A stretch of DNA of 64,000 bases from Cerasicoccus sp. TK19100 (GTDB taxonomy: Bacteria > Verrucomicrobiota > Verrucomicrobiia > Opitutales > Cerasicoccaceae): the NCBI RefSeq assembly GCF_027257155.1, contig NZ_JAPWDU010000004.1, forward strand, positions 62,001-126,000. The letters run 5' to 3'. Each line of letters opens with the position of its first letter. The first letter of the stretch is position 1. The notes under the pieces were generated by a model. That model did not search any database. It was given only the letters and a program-made list of their open reading frames with translations, and was not told the origin of the DNA. This document shows, in pieces, positions 9,608 to 18,121 of this stretch. The position numbers and the translations under genes were made by a program.

Positions 9608-9829
9608 GCCCCAACGGGGCTACGCAATCATAGCCCAGGGTTGGAGCGCAAAGCGCGACTACCCTGGGACACAGCATAGCATAACATCGATACCCCAACG
9701 GGGTTACGCAGAACAACATTCTACGCAATCCCGTTGGGATAGCCCGGTAGTGGGAATTCATCCTCCCAGGGTAGGCTCACGCTCCGCGAAATCCAACCCT
9801 AGGCTTTCAGTGCGCAGCCCCGTTGGGGC
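9608..9829. repeat. MITE-like palindromic element, copy 2 (divergent, ends lost)
   Basis: This 222-bp block carries the same internal modules as the other three copies: the GCCCCAACGGGGCTACGCA start, TAGCCCAGGGTTG, a central palindromic block and a closing GCGCAGCCCCGTTGGGGC. The sequence between modules differs, and no outer inverted repeat of the CTAGGGC type is visible. It may be an older or related subfamily. Confidence 0.7.
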
Positions 9830-9901
9830 AATATTCCTCCAAAGTGATGCCACCGAAAATGGCCCATTCCAAAGAAAGTCTATGGCTGATTTAGCCCAGG
9901 T

Positions 9902-9939
9902 AAAAGAGAAGCCGCCGATCCACGAGGACCGACGGCTTC
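9902..9939 (-). terminator. Possible rho-independent terminator for cysK
   Basis: Read on the minus strand, a hairpin with a 7-bp outer stem (GAAGCCG pairing with CGGCTTC) and further inner pairs broken by two mismatches is followed by TCTTTT. It lies about 200 bp past the cysK stop, which is far, so the assignment is tentative. Confidence 0.4.
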
Positions 9940-10136
9940 AGCTACCACTACTGCTACTATTCTGTGTCGGATTTAACCAACACTGAAAATATATCACATC
10001 TTTCGAGAAAAGGTATCGGGAAAAGTCTTTATTTTTAACGTTTTTGCAACGGAATGATGACGTGGTAGGTTACTGAATCTTCCGTGTCAATACCTTGAAG
10101 AAAAAAAGTGGAAAAAACCTGAGAATGGTTTGATTA

Positions 10137-11087
10137 CTAGAGTTCAGCGCCGCTCGAAACTTCCAGACGGGCCTTTTCGGCGAGCGGAGTCGACATGTAA
10201 CGCTCGGTCGAGCTGCACGCGACTGTAACAATCGTCTTACCAGCCATTTCCGGACGCTTGGCCAGTTCCAGGGCGGAGAAGATATTCGCGCCGGAGGAAA
10301 TGCCCACCGGAATGCCTTCCTTCAGGGTGACTTCCTGCGCCATGGCAAAGGCCTGATCGTTGCTGACCTTGATCACCTCGTCGATGATGTCGGTGTTGCA
10401 GTTCTTCGGGATGAAGCCGGCACCAATGCCCTGAATCTTGTGCGGGCCAGGAGCGCCACCGGAGATCACGGGGCTGGCTTCCGGCTCAACGGCCACAGTG
10501 TGAAGGCTCGTGCGGCTCTTAATCACCTCGGAAACACCAGTAATAGTGCCGCCGGTGCCTACGCCGGAGACGAAGGCGTGAATTTTACCCTCGGTCGCGG
10601 CCCAGATTTCCTCGGCCGTAGTCTTGCGGTGGACTTCCGGGTTGGCCGGGTTTTCAAATTGTTGCGGCATGAACGCCTTATATTCCTCGGCGAGCTCGGC
10701 TGCGCGGGCAATCGCGCCACCCATGCCCTTGGGCCCGGGGGTCAAAATAAGCTCGGCACCCAGCATCTTGAGGAGCACGCGGCGCTCCATGGACATCGTT
10801 TCCGGCATCGTCAGCAGGCAGCGGTAGCCCTTGGCGGCGCAAACGAAGGCCAGGGCAATGCCGGTATTACCCGAGGTCGGCTCAACGACCATGCCACCCG
10901 GCTTCAGCTTACCATCGCGCTCGGCGGCTTCGATCATAGCCAGACCAATACGGTCTTTAACACTGGAGAGCGGGTTGAAAAATTCGCACTTCACATAGAC
11001 GTCGGCTTCGAGGCCTTCGGTCAGCTTGTTCAGCTTAACAAGCGGGGTGTTTCCAATCGTGGCAGTGATCGAGGATGCTAGAGACAT
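10137..11087 (-). CDS. cysK: Cysteine synthase A (O-acetylserine sulfhydrylase)
   Basis: A 316-residue PLP enzyme that makes cysteine from O-acetylserine and sulfide in the cytoplasm. The PLP lysine is Lys44 in SSVKDR, the substrate loop TSGNTG is at residues 71-76, and the phosphate-binding stretch [10 protein letters not shown] follows in the second half. Length is typical of CysK. The start ATG at 11087 gives the usual N-terminus ending in the [10 protein letters not shown] block. It lies 65 bp after infA on the same strand and could be transcribed with it. CysM or cystathionine beta-synthase-like enzymes are alternatives, but the length and loop fit CysK. Confidence 0.95.
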   Translation of the reverse strand: MSLASSITATIGNTPLVKLNKLTEGLEADVYVKCEFFNPLSSVKDRIGLAMIEAAERDGKLKPGGMVVEPTSGNTGIALAFVCAAKGYRCLLTMPETMSMERRVLLKMLGAELILTPGPKGMGGAIARAAELAEEYKAFMPQQFENPANPEVHRKTTAEEIWAATEGKIHAFVSGVGTGGTITGVSEVIKSRTSLHTVAVEPEASPVISGGAPGPHKIQGIGAGFIPKNCNTDIIDEVIKVSNDQAFAMAQEVTLKEGIPVGISSGANIFSALELAKRPEMAGKTIVTVACSSTERYMSTPLAEKARLEVSSGAEL

Positions 11088-11152
11088 GGTATTACTGTAG
11101 TTAGAGGTGGAAAAAAATCAACGGGCCGTCGGCAGAAAGAGCCGAGATGCCT

Positions 11153-11428
11153 TTAGCGCCGCCGCCGCGGGCCAAAGCTACGGATCGGCGCATTACGCTG
11201 CTGGTTGGTGTTGCGCAGACGGAAAGTAATGCGGGCCTTATTCAGGTCGTAGCGTGACATTTCCATCTTCACCATATCGCCGGTGGTGATCTTAATAAAG
11301 TGCTTGCGCAGCTTGCCAGAAATGGTGGCCAGCACGACGTGCTTGTTGGGCAGCTCCACCCGGAACATGGTGCCAGGGAGCACAGCCACTACTTTACCTT
11401 CTACTTCAATTACGTCGTCGTCTGCCAT
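11153..11428 (-). CDS. infA: Translation initiation factor IF-1
   Basis: A 91-residue protein with a single S1/OB-fold domain. [29 protein letters not shown] and [13 protein letters not shown] are close to the IF-1 consensus. The C-terminus is extended by about 18 basic residues ending in RRRR, longer than the 72 residues of E. coli IF-1. IF-1 binds the ribosomal A site during initiation. The upstream region holds a strong hairpin (11480-11507). It is not next to ribosomal protein genes here, unlike in many genomes. Confidence 0.95.
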   Translation of the reverse strand: MADDDVIEVEGKVVAVLPGTMFRVELPNKHVVLATISGKLRKHFIKITTGDMVKMEMSRYDLNKARITFRLRNTNQQRNAPIRSFGPRRRR

Positions 11429-11479
11429 AAGTTTGTGAAATACATCACCCGCCCGGAGTTCAAAATGGGTCCGGATGAA

Positions 11480-11507
11480 AGGCGCAAGAATCGCCTACCT
11501 TGCGCCT
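11480..11507 (-). promoter_or_regulatory. Hairpin upstream of infA
   Basis: A perfect 9-bp inverted repeat (AGGCGCAAG and CTTGCGCCT) with a 10-nt loop lies 52-79 bp upstream of the infA start. No U-run follows on the minus strand, so it is more likely a leader structure or binding site than a terminator. Confidence 0.4.
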
Positions 11508-11525
11508 GAGTCAAGGCTTAAGCAG

Positions 11526-11700
11526 TGCGGATTGCGGAATGCAGGTTGCGCAATCGGCTGAAATTATCGGTGTTCCCGCACTGGACAAGCTCGCGAATCC
11601 GCCCAACTATCGACTCGATATCCAACACATTTGCAAATTCACCCAATGACCACGCCCCGCGTTCATTCAATTCCGCACTCCGCAATCCGCATTCCGCAAT
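11526..11700. repeat. Short GCGGATTGCGGAATGC-type repeat flanking the tadA leader
   Basis: Around 11526-11555 the plus strand reads TGCGGATTGCGGAATGC, and just before the tadA start (about 11674-11700) the complementary wording appears (CCGCAATCCGCATTCCGCAAT). The two can pair over about 13 bp. It resembles low-complexity intergenic repeats and makes the longer open frame upstream of tadA look non-coding. Confidence 0.5.
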
Positions 11701-11701
11701 C

Positions 11702-12229
11702 ATGAGGCCGCCGCTCCCCTGCCCGTTTCAAAAGCTCTATCCCTCGCAACTCGTCCGCGATGACAAGTTTTACATGCAGTTGGCCTACAATCAGGCCATC
11801 GACGCCTGGAAAGCCGACGAGACGCCCATCGGCGCCGTGATCGAGTACGCCGGCGAGCCCATTGCCCACGCCTTCAACCGCGTCGACCAGACCAAGGACC
11901 CGACCGCTCATGCCGAGATGCTCGCCATCACCAAGGCCGCAAACTACCTCGGCGACTGGCGCCTCAACGAATGCACACTCTACGTGACCAAGGAGCCCTG
12001 CCCGATGTGCGCCGGTGCCAGCATCATGAGCCGGTTGAAAGAGGTCGTCTTCGCCGTGGCCGACCCCAAGATGGGCTACCTCGGCGGCGTCGTCGACGCC
12101 CACGCCACGCCCTCGCTCAACCACCGCCTCAACGTCCGCTCCGGCGTCATGGAGGAAGAATGCCGCGAGCTCATCCAAGCCTACTTTCGCCTCAAGCGCG
12201 TGAAGGCGAAGGACGCCGAGGCAAATTAA
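11702..12229 (+). CDS. tadA: tRNA-specific adenosine deaminase-type protein
   Basis: A 175-residue zinc deaminase. The HAE motif (residues 70-72) and PCPMC (Cys100 and Cys103) supply the zinc ligands and catalytic Glu of the cytidine/deoxycytidylate deaminase fold. The pattern matches TadA, which converts A34 to inosine in tRNA-Arg. The frame is open further upstream to 11525, but that part is repeat-derived (GCGGATTGCGG wording), so ATG 11702 was chosen. The 20-residue N-terminus before the deaminase core is longer than in E. coli. A guanine deaminase is the main alternative. Confidence 0.88.
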   Translation: MRPPLPCPFQKLYPSQLVRDDKFYMQLAYNQAIDAWKADETPIGAVIEYAGEPIAHAFNRVDQTKDPTAHAEMLAITKAANYLGDWRLNECTLYVTKEPCPMCAGASIMSRLKEVVFAVADPKMGYLGGVVDAHATPSLNHRLNVRSGVMEEECRELIQAYFRLKRVKAKDAEAN

Positions 12230-12562
12230 ACGTCCCTTCCGCCTCACCGCCAGCCAGTTGTTGACTCGCCACAGCCCGTATGTCGGCTCAAAACCTTCCC
12301 GGCTATTGGCAGTTACGCCCCGCAACGTAGCCCCCTTACGTCCATGGACGTAGCCAATTTACGTCCCGGGACGTAGCATCCCTACGCCCATGGACGTAAG
12401 GAACAACATACGGGGCGAAGTCCAAGCAACAAAGCCGTGGATTTCCCACAACCACCGCCCGGATTTCAGCTAACCCTCGCTGTGCCCATGCCCCACACCC
12501 GAAGGCTTTTCGGAAAAAACCGAGCAGGCTTAAATACATCAAGTCAGCTTGGCCCAATACGC
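12230..12562. other. 333-bp gap between convergent genes, holding a palindrome array
   Basis: There is no gene between the tadA stop and the stop of the leucine-rich-repeat gene. The main content is the four-unit array at 12314-12398. The rest (12400-12562) shows nothing I can name. Confidence 0.75.
12314..12398. repeat. Tandem array of four 16-bp palindromes, exact 23-bp period (array A)
   Basis: Units start at 12314, 12337, 12360 and 12383. Units 2 and 3 are perfect 16-bp palindromes (TACGTCCATGGACGTA and TACGTCCCGGGACGTA), unit 4 has one mismatch (TACGCCCATGGACGTA) and unit 1 is degenerate. Spacers are 7 bp. The same design recurs at 49101-49185. Both arrays sit between convergent genes. 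Confidence 0.85.
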
Positions 12563-14359
12563 CTACTCCGCAGTGTAGCTCACCTGCACACGGTAGAACT
12601 TTGGCGCACCGCTCACGGCACCCAAGTCGGCCACCTGCTCAGTTAGACCCCCCGTAAAACCGAGCCCCGCAACCGGCTCCCAGCTATCCGGATCGTTCAA
12701 ATCCTCCGTGCACTCGACGACAAACGTGCACGCATCCGAATGCGGCCCGTAATGGATGTGCGTGGCTCCTGCCTCAGTCGTCAGCCATACGCGAAACTGC
12801 GAACTGGCGTCATTCGGGTCGGTCCCGAGCGCGACTTCCAACACGTCCGGCCAGTTGTCATGGTCAAAGTCTAGCAGCATGACGCTCCGGTAGCCCTGCC
12901 ATCTGCCAGGGGAAAAGCCACTCTTACCCTCATAGAAGTAGATGGTTAATTTCAAATAGCTACTCCCAAACGGGAAAGACCCGACATTCGTTGGGGCATC
13001 CCCTTCAAAAGTTACACTTTTTAAATTGTCGCAGAAGCTGAAAGCGTCACTTCCAATAGACATAAGTTTATTGCTAAAAGTAACGTTGGACAATCCAGCG
13101 CAGTGGTAAAAAGCCCTCGCGCCAATAGTAGTCAATCCGTCAGGAAGCCTCACTTCGGATAAATTTCTGCAAAGTTGAAATGCGCGTTCTTCGATAGAAA
13201 TAATACTGCTACCAAAACTCACCCGCTCGAGATTAAAGCATAGACTGAATGCATTGGCTGATATGGTCGTCACTCCGTTGCCGATGCTAACATCCACTAG
13301 GTTTTCACAAAAATAGAACGCCCCTTCACCGATGGAGAGAACAGTGTCAGGTATAACTACAGTCAGTAGCTTCTTACTAGCGTAAAAAGCATAAGGATTA
13401 ATTGAAACAACGCTACCGGGAATCGTGTAATTCGTTTCTTCTTTTCCTATGGGATACTGAATGAGATTAGTTTTGTCCTTATTGAATAGTGCACCTTGTT
13501 GGCTGGCGAATCTTTCGTTGTCTGAGGCAACGTTTATAACGGACAAGTTAACGCACACATTAAACGGGATACCATCAAAAGCGATCAAACTACTTGGAAT
13601 GTTGATAGTTGTCAGATTATTACATTGGCTGAATGCATTTAAAGCAATAGTCGTGACACCATCAGGAATGTCGTATGTGGATTCGACTTTTCCGGCCGGA
13701 TAGACCACTAACTTGGTAAGGTCTTCATTAAATAGGACGCCATCCAAAACTGAAAGATGCACATTGTCAGAGTGAACTTCAAACTCAGTGAGGCTACTGC
13801 ATCCAAAAAAGGCATTAAAGCCAATCGTGCTTAGGCTGCTACCGATACTCACCGATGTTAAGCCTATGCAATATTCGAAAGTATGGGATTCTAATGTTGT
13901 GAGCCCGTTTCCAAGAGTCACTTCGGACAAACTAGTACAACCGATAAATGAATTGGCCCCAACTGAAGTGACACTATCAGGGATATGAATGCGTTTCAGG
14001 CTGCTACATCCAAAAAATACTCTTTCGCCCAAGGCCGTAACACTATTGGGAATGTCAATGCCTGTGAGACTAATACAGTGAGAAAATGCGTCGTTCCCCA
14101 ACAGAGTAATGCTATCTGGAATACTAATACTCGTCAGGCTTTGACAGTAACTTATAGCCTCATCACCGATAGAGGTAACCTGTTTCCCATCTATTACAGC
14201 CGGAATCACCAACTCGCCTGTAGCCGCTTCATTGCAGTCCGTAATCGTAACCGTGTCGCCCTCGATTACGTAGGTCAGGTCAGATAAATCTGCGGAAAAC
14301 AGGACGCCGGGCAATCCGAGCCCGAGAAAGATAGTAAAGATGAGTTTGTGCATTCGCAA
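12563..14359 (-). CDS. Secreted BspA-like leucine-rich-repeat protein
   Basis: A 598-residue secreted protein with an N-terminal signal peptide (hydrophobic run, cleavage near VLFSA), then about 20 LRR_5/BspA-type repeats from roughly residues 50 to 470, recognisable by recurring 'ITSIGDEAFxxCxSLTSIxIPDSV' wording. The C-terminal 110 residues have the DxDxDNWPDVLEVALGTDP motif and a beta-sandwich tail common in verrucomicrobial exported proteins. BspA-type proteins are surface adhesins or ligand binders. By eye the repeat part is clearly more AT-rich than its neighbours, which suggests recent acquisition. An alternative start at 14353 is possible. Confidence 0.88.
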   Translation of the reverse strand: MRMHKLIFTIFLGLGLPGVLFSADLSDLTYVIEGDTVTITDCNEAATGELVIPAVIDGKQVTSIGDEAISYCQSLTSISIPDSITLLGNDAFSHCISLTGIDIPNSVTALGERVFFGCSSLKRIHIPDSVTSVGANSFIGCTSLSEVTLGNGLTTLESHTFEYCIGLTSVSIGSSLSTIGFNAFFGCSSLTEFEVHSDNVHLSVLDGVLFNEDLTKLVVYPAGKVESTYDIPDGVTTIALNAFSQCNNLTTINIPSSLIAFDGIPFNVCVNLSVINVASDNERFASQQGALFNKDKTNLIQYPIGKEETNYTIPGSVVSINPYAFYASKKLLTVVIPDTVLSIGEGAFYFCENLVDVSIGNGVTTISANAFSLCFNLERVSFGSSIISIEERAFQLCRNLSEVRLPDGLTTIGARAFYHCAGLSNVTFSNKLMSIGSDAFSFCDNLKSVTFEGDAPTNVGSFPFGSSYLKLTIYFYEGKSGFSPGRWQGYRSVMLLDFDHDNWPDVLEVALGTDPNDASSQFRVWLTTEAGATHIHYGPHSDACTFVVECTEDLNDPDSWEPVAGLGFTGGLTEQVADLGAVSGAPKFYRVQVSYTAE

Positions 14360-14504
14360 TGAACTAATAGGACGTATTACAGGAAAATTTATTCCACTAT
14401 TAACACCCGACGCCTGGTGACAAGCTCAGCTTTACCCGACACCCATATTTTACCTGCAACGCCCGGAGCGTCATTTTGCGGATAGGGCAAATTACCCGCC
14501 GCGC

Positions 14505-14798
14505 TCACCCTTCCCCCGACTTCCGGTCCAAATGCCCAAGATCGCGCTCCGGGTCCAGGCGGTCGCGGACGCGTTGTTTGAGGGCCTTGACGTCCGGGAA
14601 GCCGCCGTCGCGTTTGCGTTCCCAGAGGAGGTCGTCGTTGTAGCGGATTTCAAACATCCCTGCCTCGCAAGAGGGCTCCAGCGTCACGCTTTGCAAGTCC
14701 TCGGAAAAGGTGTAGAGCAGCTCCTGCGTCATCCATGCAGAGCGTAGCAGCCAGTTGCATTTCGGGCAGTAGCGAATGAGGATCTTGGGCTTGGACAT
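14505..14798 (-). CDS. SelT/SelW/SelH (Rdx) family protein, Cys form
   Basis: A 97-residue thioredoxin-like protein with the N-terminal redox motif CPKC (residues 11-14) in the family context IRYCPKCNWLLRSAWMTQELL, and the conserved EPSxxAGMFEI block. In selenoprotein W relatives the second position is selenocysteine; here it is Cys. The role is presumed to be in thiol redox chemistry. It is monocistronic, convergent with nothing close by, and divergent from the PEP-CTERM gene. Confidence 0.85.
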   Translation of the reverse strand: MSKPKILIRYCPKCNWLLRSAWMTQELLYTFSEDLQSVTLEPSCEAGMFEIRYNDDLLWERKRDGGFPDVKALKQRVRDRLDPERDLGHLDRKSGEG

Positions 14799-14926
14799 GC
14801 AATCAAGATGTCTACGAGCGCCAACATTTCAAGCTCCTGATCGCCCCGCACATAAGCCACGCTTAAAGCGAAGACTTTAGACCTGATTACGTTGACCCGA
14901 ACTTGATAGGCCCTCATACCCCCACA

Positions 14927-15634
14927 ATGCTACTACGAAACACCATGCTTTTGACAGTGATGGGGTGCGCCTCCTTATCGGCCGGCCTCCTGCAAATCGA
15001 AGGCTTCGCCTCCGGCTACGTCGACAACAACGACGAACCCATCACGCCGCCGACCGCTTTTGGCGATGTGTTCGGCCTTTACACCGCGACCGGAACCGGC
15101 TCCACGTTCACCTTGCTTGTCGACATCGACGAGACCGCCACCGGAACCGTTGACGGCCAACGGACCACTTACACTGGCGCGATTCTAGGCTACACCTTTA
15201 AGAACGCCGCGTCCGCCGTCACCTCCTACGAGGTCAATCTCTCCGCTGGCAATATCGGCGCCCTGACCGGTGCATCGCTCGACTTCTGGGCTATCACGCC
15301 CAGCGGTTCGTCCTCCACCCCTACCGATATCGGCGCCTATCAGCTCGCCCCTGCGCTCAATGACTCGCTCGGCATCAGCTTCGTCCTGTCGGATCCCTTG
15401 ATTGAACCGACCAGCACGATTCCCTCCGTGGAAATACTCGCCAACGGTTTTAGCCAGGAGGGCAGCCCGAACTACAGCATGCGCTACCGCCTTGGCCCGG
15501 ACGCCCCGGATTTCCTCCTGGTCAACACAACCATCACCTCGATCACCGCCGTCCCCGAGCCGCAGCATTATGCGCTGGCTTTGGGGCTGGCGCTCGCGGG
15601 CCTGGCCATCGTGCGCCGTCGCCAGCGAGCCTAG
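14927..15634 (+). CDS. PEP-CTERM sorting domain protein
   Basis: A 235-residue exported protein. The N-terminal signal peptide (MLLRNTMLLTVMG then LSAG) is followed by a Thr/Gly/Ser-rich beta domain and a C-terminal PEP-CTERM signal: VPEP, a hydrophobic helix and the basic tail RRRQRA. PEP-CTERM proteins are processed by exosortase and usually belong to an extracellular matrix or surface layer. No exosortase is in this window. The frame is open further upstream to a TTG at 14903, but ATG 14927 gives the better signal peptide. A second PEP-CTERM gene is at 45141. Confidence 0.88.
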   Translation: MLLRNTMLLTVMGCASLSAGLLQIEGFASGYVDNNDEPITPPTAFGDVFGLYTATGTGSTFTLLVDIDETATGTVDGQRTTYTGAILGYTFKNAASAVTSYEVNLSAGNIGALTGASLDFWAITPSGSSSTPTDIGAYQLAPALNDSLGISFVLSDPLIEPTSTIPSVEILANGFSQEGSPNYSMRYRLGPDAPDFLLVNTTITSITAVPEPQHYALALGLALAGLAIVRRRQRA

Positions 15635-15796
15635 AGCGGGCTGCCAGGAACGCATTTTCTGTTTAAGACAGGGACGGTTGGAAGCGACCGTACCTGTTCG
15701 TTTCCGCCTTCTGCGATTCGCAATCTCCTCTTCGCGATTCGCCATCATTCAGCAATTGACCATCGCGCGCGGGTTTGCAGCGTTAACTCTTTCGCG

Positions 15797-17296
15797 ATGA
15801 CTGTATTCCCCAACGAGAACGATTTCCTAACGTCGGCCCAGACGGGCGCGGTCGTGCCTGTGCACGCCGACCTGACGGCGGATTTCGAAACGCCGGTTTC
15901 GGTCTACTCGAAGCTGCGGGCCCATGCGCCCGCGTTTCTGTTCGAGTCGATCGTAGGCGGTGAACACATCTCGCGCTACAGCTTTGTTGGCTGCAGCCCA
16001 CGCCGGGTCATCACGAGCTGGCCGGAAAAAACTGTCATCACCGAGCGCGACGGCTCGAGCCGCGAAGTGGAGACGCCCAGCGATCCGCTGACGTTGATCG
16101 AGACCGAGCTCAAGCCCTGGGAGACGCCGACCTACCCGGACCTGCCGCCCTTCATCGGCGGAGCCGTGGGTTTCCTCGGCCACGAATACATCCACCGCAT
16201 CGAGCCGATCGTGCCGCCCGCGGAAAAGGATGTGCTCGGCATGCCGCTGATGTGGTATGGGCTATTCGACACCGTCGTCGCCTTCGACCACGCCAAGCAG
16301 ATCATCCGCATCGTCAGCAATGCGCGCCTGGACGAAGGTCGCGAGCCGAAGGACGTCTATGCCACCGCGTGCGCCGAGATTGAGCGCGTGATCGATATTC
16401 TTTCCAAGGGCAGCCAACTGGCACCCATGCCGCTGGCGCAAGTCGACCCAGCCGACATCGTGGTACCAGAAGGAAACTTTACCCGCGAACGTTTCGAGGA
16501 CGCCGTCGAGCGCACCAAGGAATACATCCGCGCGGGTGACGTCATCCAAGTCGTTGGCTCGCAGCGCTTTGAGGCTGATTACACGCAATCGCCGCTCGAC
16601 CTCTACCGCGCCTTGCGCTTCGTCAACCCCTCGCCGTATATGTTCTGCCTGGAAACGGGCGACTACGCGATCGTCGGTGCCTCACCAGAGGTGCACGTGC
16701 GCAGCACGAACGGCCGCGTGGAAATCCGCCCCATCGCCGGAACGCGCCCCCGCGGCCAAAACGAAGCCGAGGACCAGGAACTGGAGGCCGATCTCCTCGC
16801 CGACGCCAAGGAACGCGCCGAGCACCTGATGCTCGTCGACCTGGCGCGCAACGACATTGGCCGCGTTTGCGAAGTGGGCTCAGTCCACGTTGAGGATTAC
16901 GCGATCATCGAACGCTACAGCCACGTGATGCACATCGTCTCACAGGTGGAGGGCGACCTCGCCGCCGACAAGACGCCGTTTGACCTGATGCGGGCGACCT
17001 TCCCAGCGGGCACCCTCTCCGGCGCGCCAAAGATTCGCGCCATGCAGATTATTTCGGAGCTCGAAGGGCAGCAACGCGGCGTTTACGGCGGCGCGCTAGG
17101 CTACTTCAGCTACGATGGCAACCTGGACAGCTGCATCGCGATCCGCACCGCGCTGCTCAAGGACGGCAAGATCTACATCCAGTCCGGCGCCGGACTGGTG
17201 GCGGACTCCGTCCCCGCCAGCGAATACGAGGAAACCGTCAACAAAGCCAAGGGCATGCTCAAGGCCGTGGCGCTTTCGCGCCTTCTCGGCAGCTAA
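15797..17296 (+). CDS. trpE: Anthranilate synthase component I
   Basis: A 499-residue chorismate-using enzyme for the first step of tryptophan synthesis (chorismate plus glutamine-derived ammonia to anthranilate). The N-terminal regulatory domain (FLFESIVGG, SRYSFVG) precedes the chorismate-binding domain with IAGTRPRG, HLMLVDLARNDIGRV and GTLSGAPKIRAM blocks. Length fits TrpE rather than PabB. No trpG partner follows; the next gene is a small lipoprotein, so the glutaminase subunit must be elsewhere. No attenuator-like leader peptide was noticed upstream. Confidence 0.93.
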   Translation: MTVFPNENDFLTSAQTGAVVPVHADLTADFETPVSVYSKLRAHAPAFLFESIVGGEHISRYSFVGCSPRRVITSWPEKTVITERDGSSREVETPSDPLTLIETELKPWETPTYPDLPPFIGGAVGFLGHEYIHRIEPIVPPAEKDVLGMPLMWYGLFDTVVAFDHAKQIIRIVSNARLDEGREPKDVYATACAEIERVIDILSKGSQLAPMPLAQVDPADIVVPEGNFTRERFEDAVERTKEYIRAGDVIQVVGSQRFEADYTQSPLDLYRALRFVNPSPYMFCLETGDYAIVGASPEVHVRSTNGRVEIRPIAGTRPRGQNEAEDQELEADLLADAKERAEHLMLVDLARNDIGRVCEVGSVHVEDYAIIERYSHVMHIVSQVEGDLAADKTPFDLMRATFPAGTLSGAPKIRAMQIISELEGQQRGVYGGALGYFSYDGNLDSCIAIRTALLKDGKIYIQSGAGLVADSVPASEYEETVNKAKGMLKAVALSRLLGS

Positions 17297-17337
17297 CCCA
17301 CATGGCACTTTCCTGCAAATGGCGTGTCGGGTTGCCG

Positions 17338-17763
17338 ATGCGCTATTTTTATACATGCCTACTGGCTGCCCTCAGCCTGCTTGCAACGGGCTGCTCAAAC
17401 ATGAAGGGCCACTACGAATACGAACTCAGCAAGGCCAAGGAGCGCGAAGAAAAAGACTTGGCGACCATCACCGAGCTACAGGAAGAGAACCGCGAGATGC
17501 GCAATGCGCTCTTTGAATTAAAGAAGGGCGACCATGTGATGGTACTCGGCGAAATTAATGAGCCCGGTATTTATTATGTGGGCGATGAGGCCTCACTCGT
17601 CGAGGTGATCGAAATGGCCGGCGGCGAAACAAGATTTACCTCGCGCAGGGCCATCATCAACCGCGGCGGCAATCGCATTGAAATCGACACCATCGCCAAT
17701 GGCTCGGCGCAGATCGTTCTGCTGCCCGGCGACGTGCTTTATTTTTCCAGACTACTGCTTTGA
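17338..17763 (+). CDS. Small SLBB-domain lipoprotein
   Basis: A 141-residue protein with a lipoprotein signal (RYFYTC, hydrophobic run, LATGC lipobox), a charged coiled-coil segment (KAKEREEKDLATITELQEEN) and a C-terminal SLBB-like domain (MVLGEINEPGIYYV, GDEASLVEVIEMAGG, LLPGDVLYF). SLBB domains occur in polysaccharide-export proteins such as Wza. Here the export domain is absent and only one SLBB unit is present. ATG 17302, 5 bp after trpE, is in frame and would add 12 residues; 17338 gives the more typical signal peptide. Confidence 0.82.
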   Translation: MRYFYTCLLAALSLLATGCSNMKGHYEYELSKAKEREEKDLATITELQEENREMRNALFELKKGDHVMVLGEINEPGIYYVGDEASLVEVIEMAGGETRFTSRRAIINRGGNRIEIDTIANGSAQIVLLPGDVLYFSRLLL

Positions 17764-18121
17764 GCGCCGCCAGTCTTAATTCGAGTCTCAATTAACGAGT
17801 TTTCAAGCCACCTTGCAACCTGCACGACTCCAGGGCTACTGCGCATTGCAGCCTGCCCGAATCCTGAAAATACGCACCAGACTAAATCGGCGGCAGCCCC
17901 CATTGTAGAGGGGTTTTCTCAGACTTAAACTCTCGTGGCACATGAACTGCCATAGTAGGGTTAATCCGACATCAGGCCGATGGAACAAATGCCCATTGTT
18001 CTGTTGTCTCTATGACAGAGAAAAAAAATGCCGATAAATATGTCAGGTCGTTTGCATTTGTTCGACTTACATCTTACAATCGGCATTCCAACGATCGTTT
18101 GAATCCACTACCAATAGCACC
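17764..18121. other. 358-bp leader region upstream of the sigma-factor gene
   Basis: No gene seen. An inverted repeat AATGCCGAT/ATCGGCATT (18027-18035 and 18079-18087, 43-nt spacer) lies 34-95 bp before the sigma-factor start, and GAACAA/TTGTTC pairs near 17983-18001. The AT-rich tract just left of the first arm may be promoter. Function not readable. Confidence 0.45.

Larger units (their letters stand above)
9392..10136. other. 745-bp gap: repeat element copy 2 and a terminator candidate
   Basis: No credible gene lies between the MoxR start and the cysK stop. The segment holds the divergent palindromic element at 9608-9829, a hairpin at about 9902-9939 and an AT-rich stretch at 9985-10136 next to cysK. 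Open frames in it come from the palindromes. Confidence 0.7.

Noticed and set aside
12314-12398. CRISPR array
   Set aside because: Units are 16-bp palindromes with 7-bp spacers, units vary and no cas genes are present.
14505-14798. Selenoprotein W with selenocysteine
   Set aside because: The redox motif is CPKC, with Cys codons; no in-frame TGA is needed.
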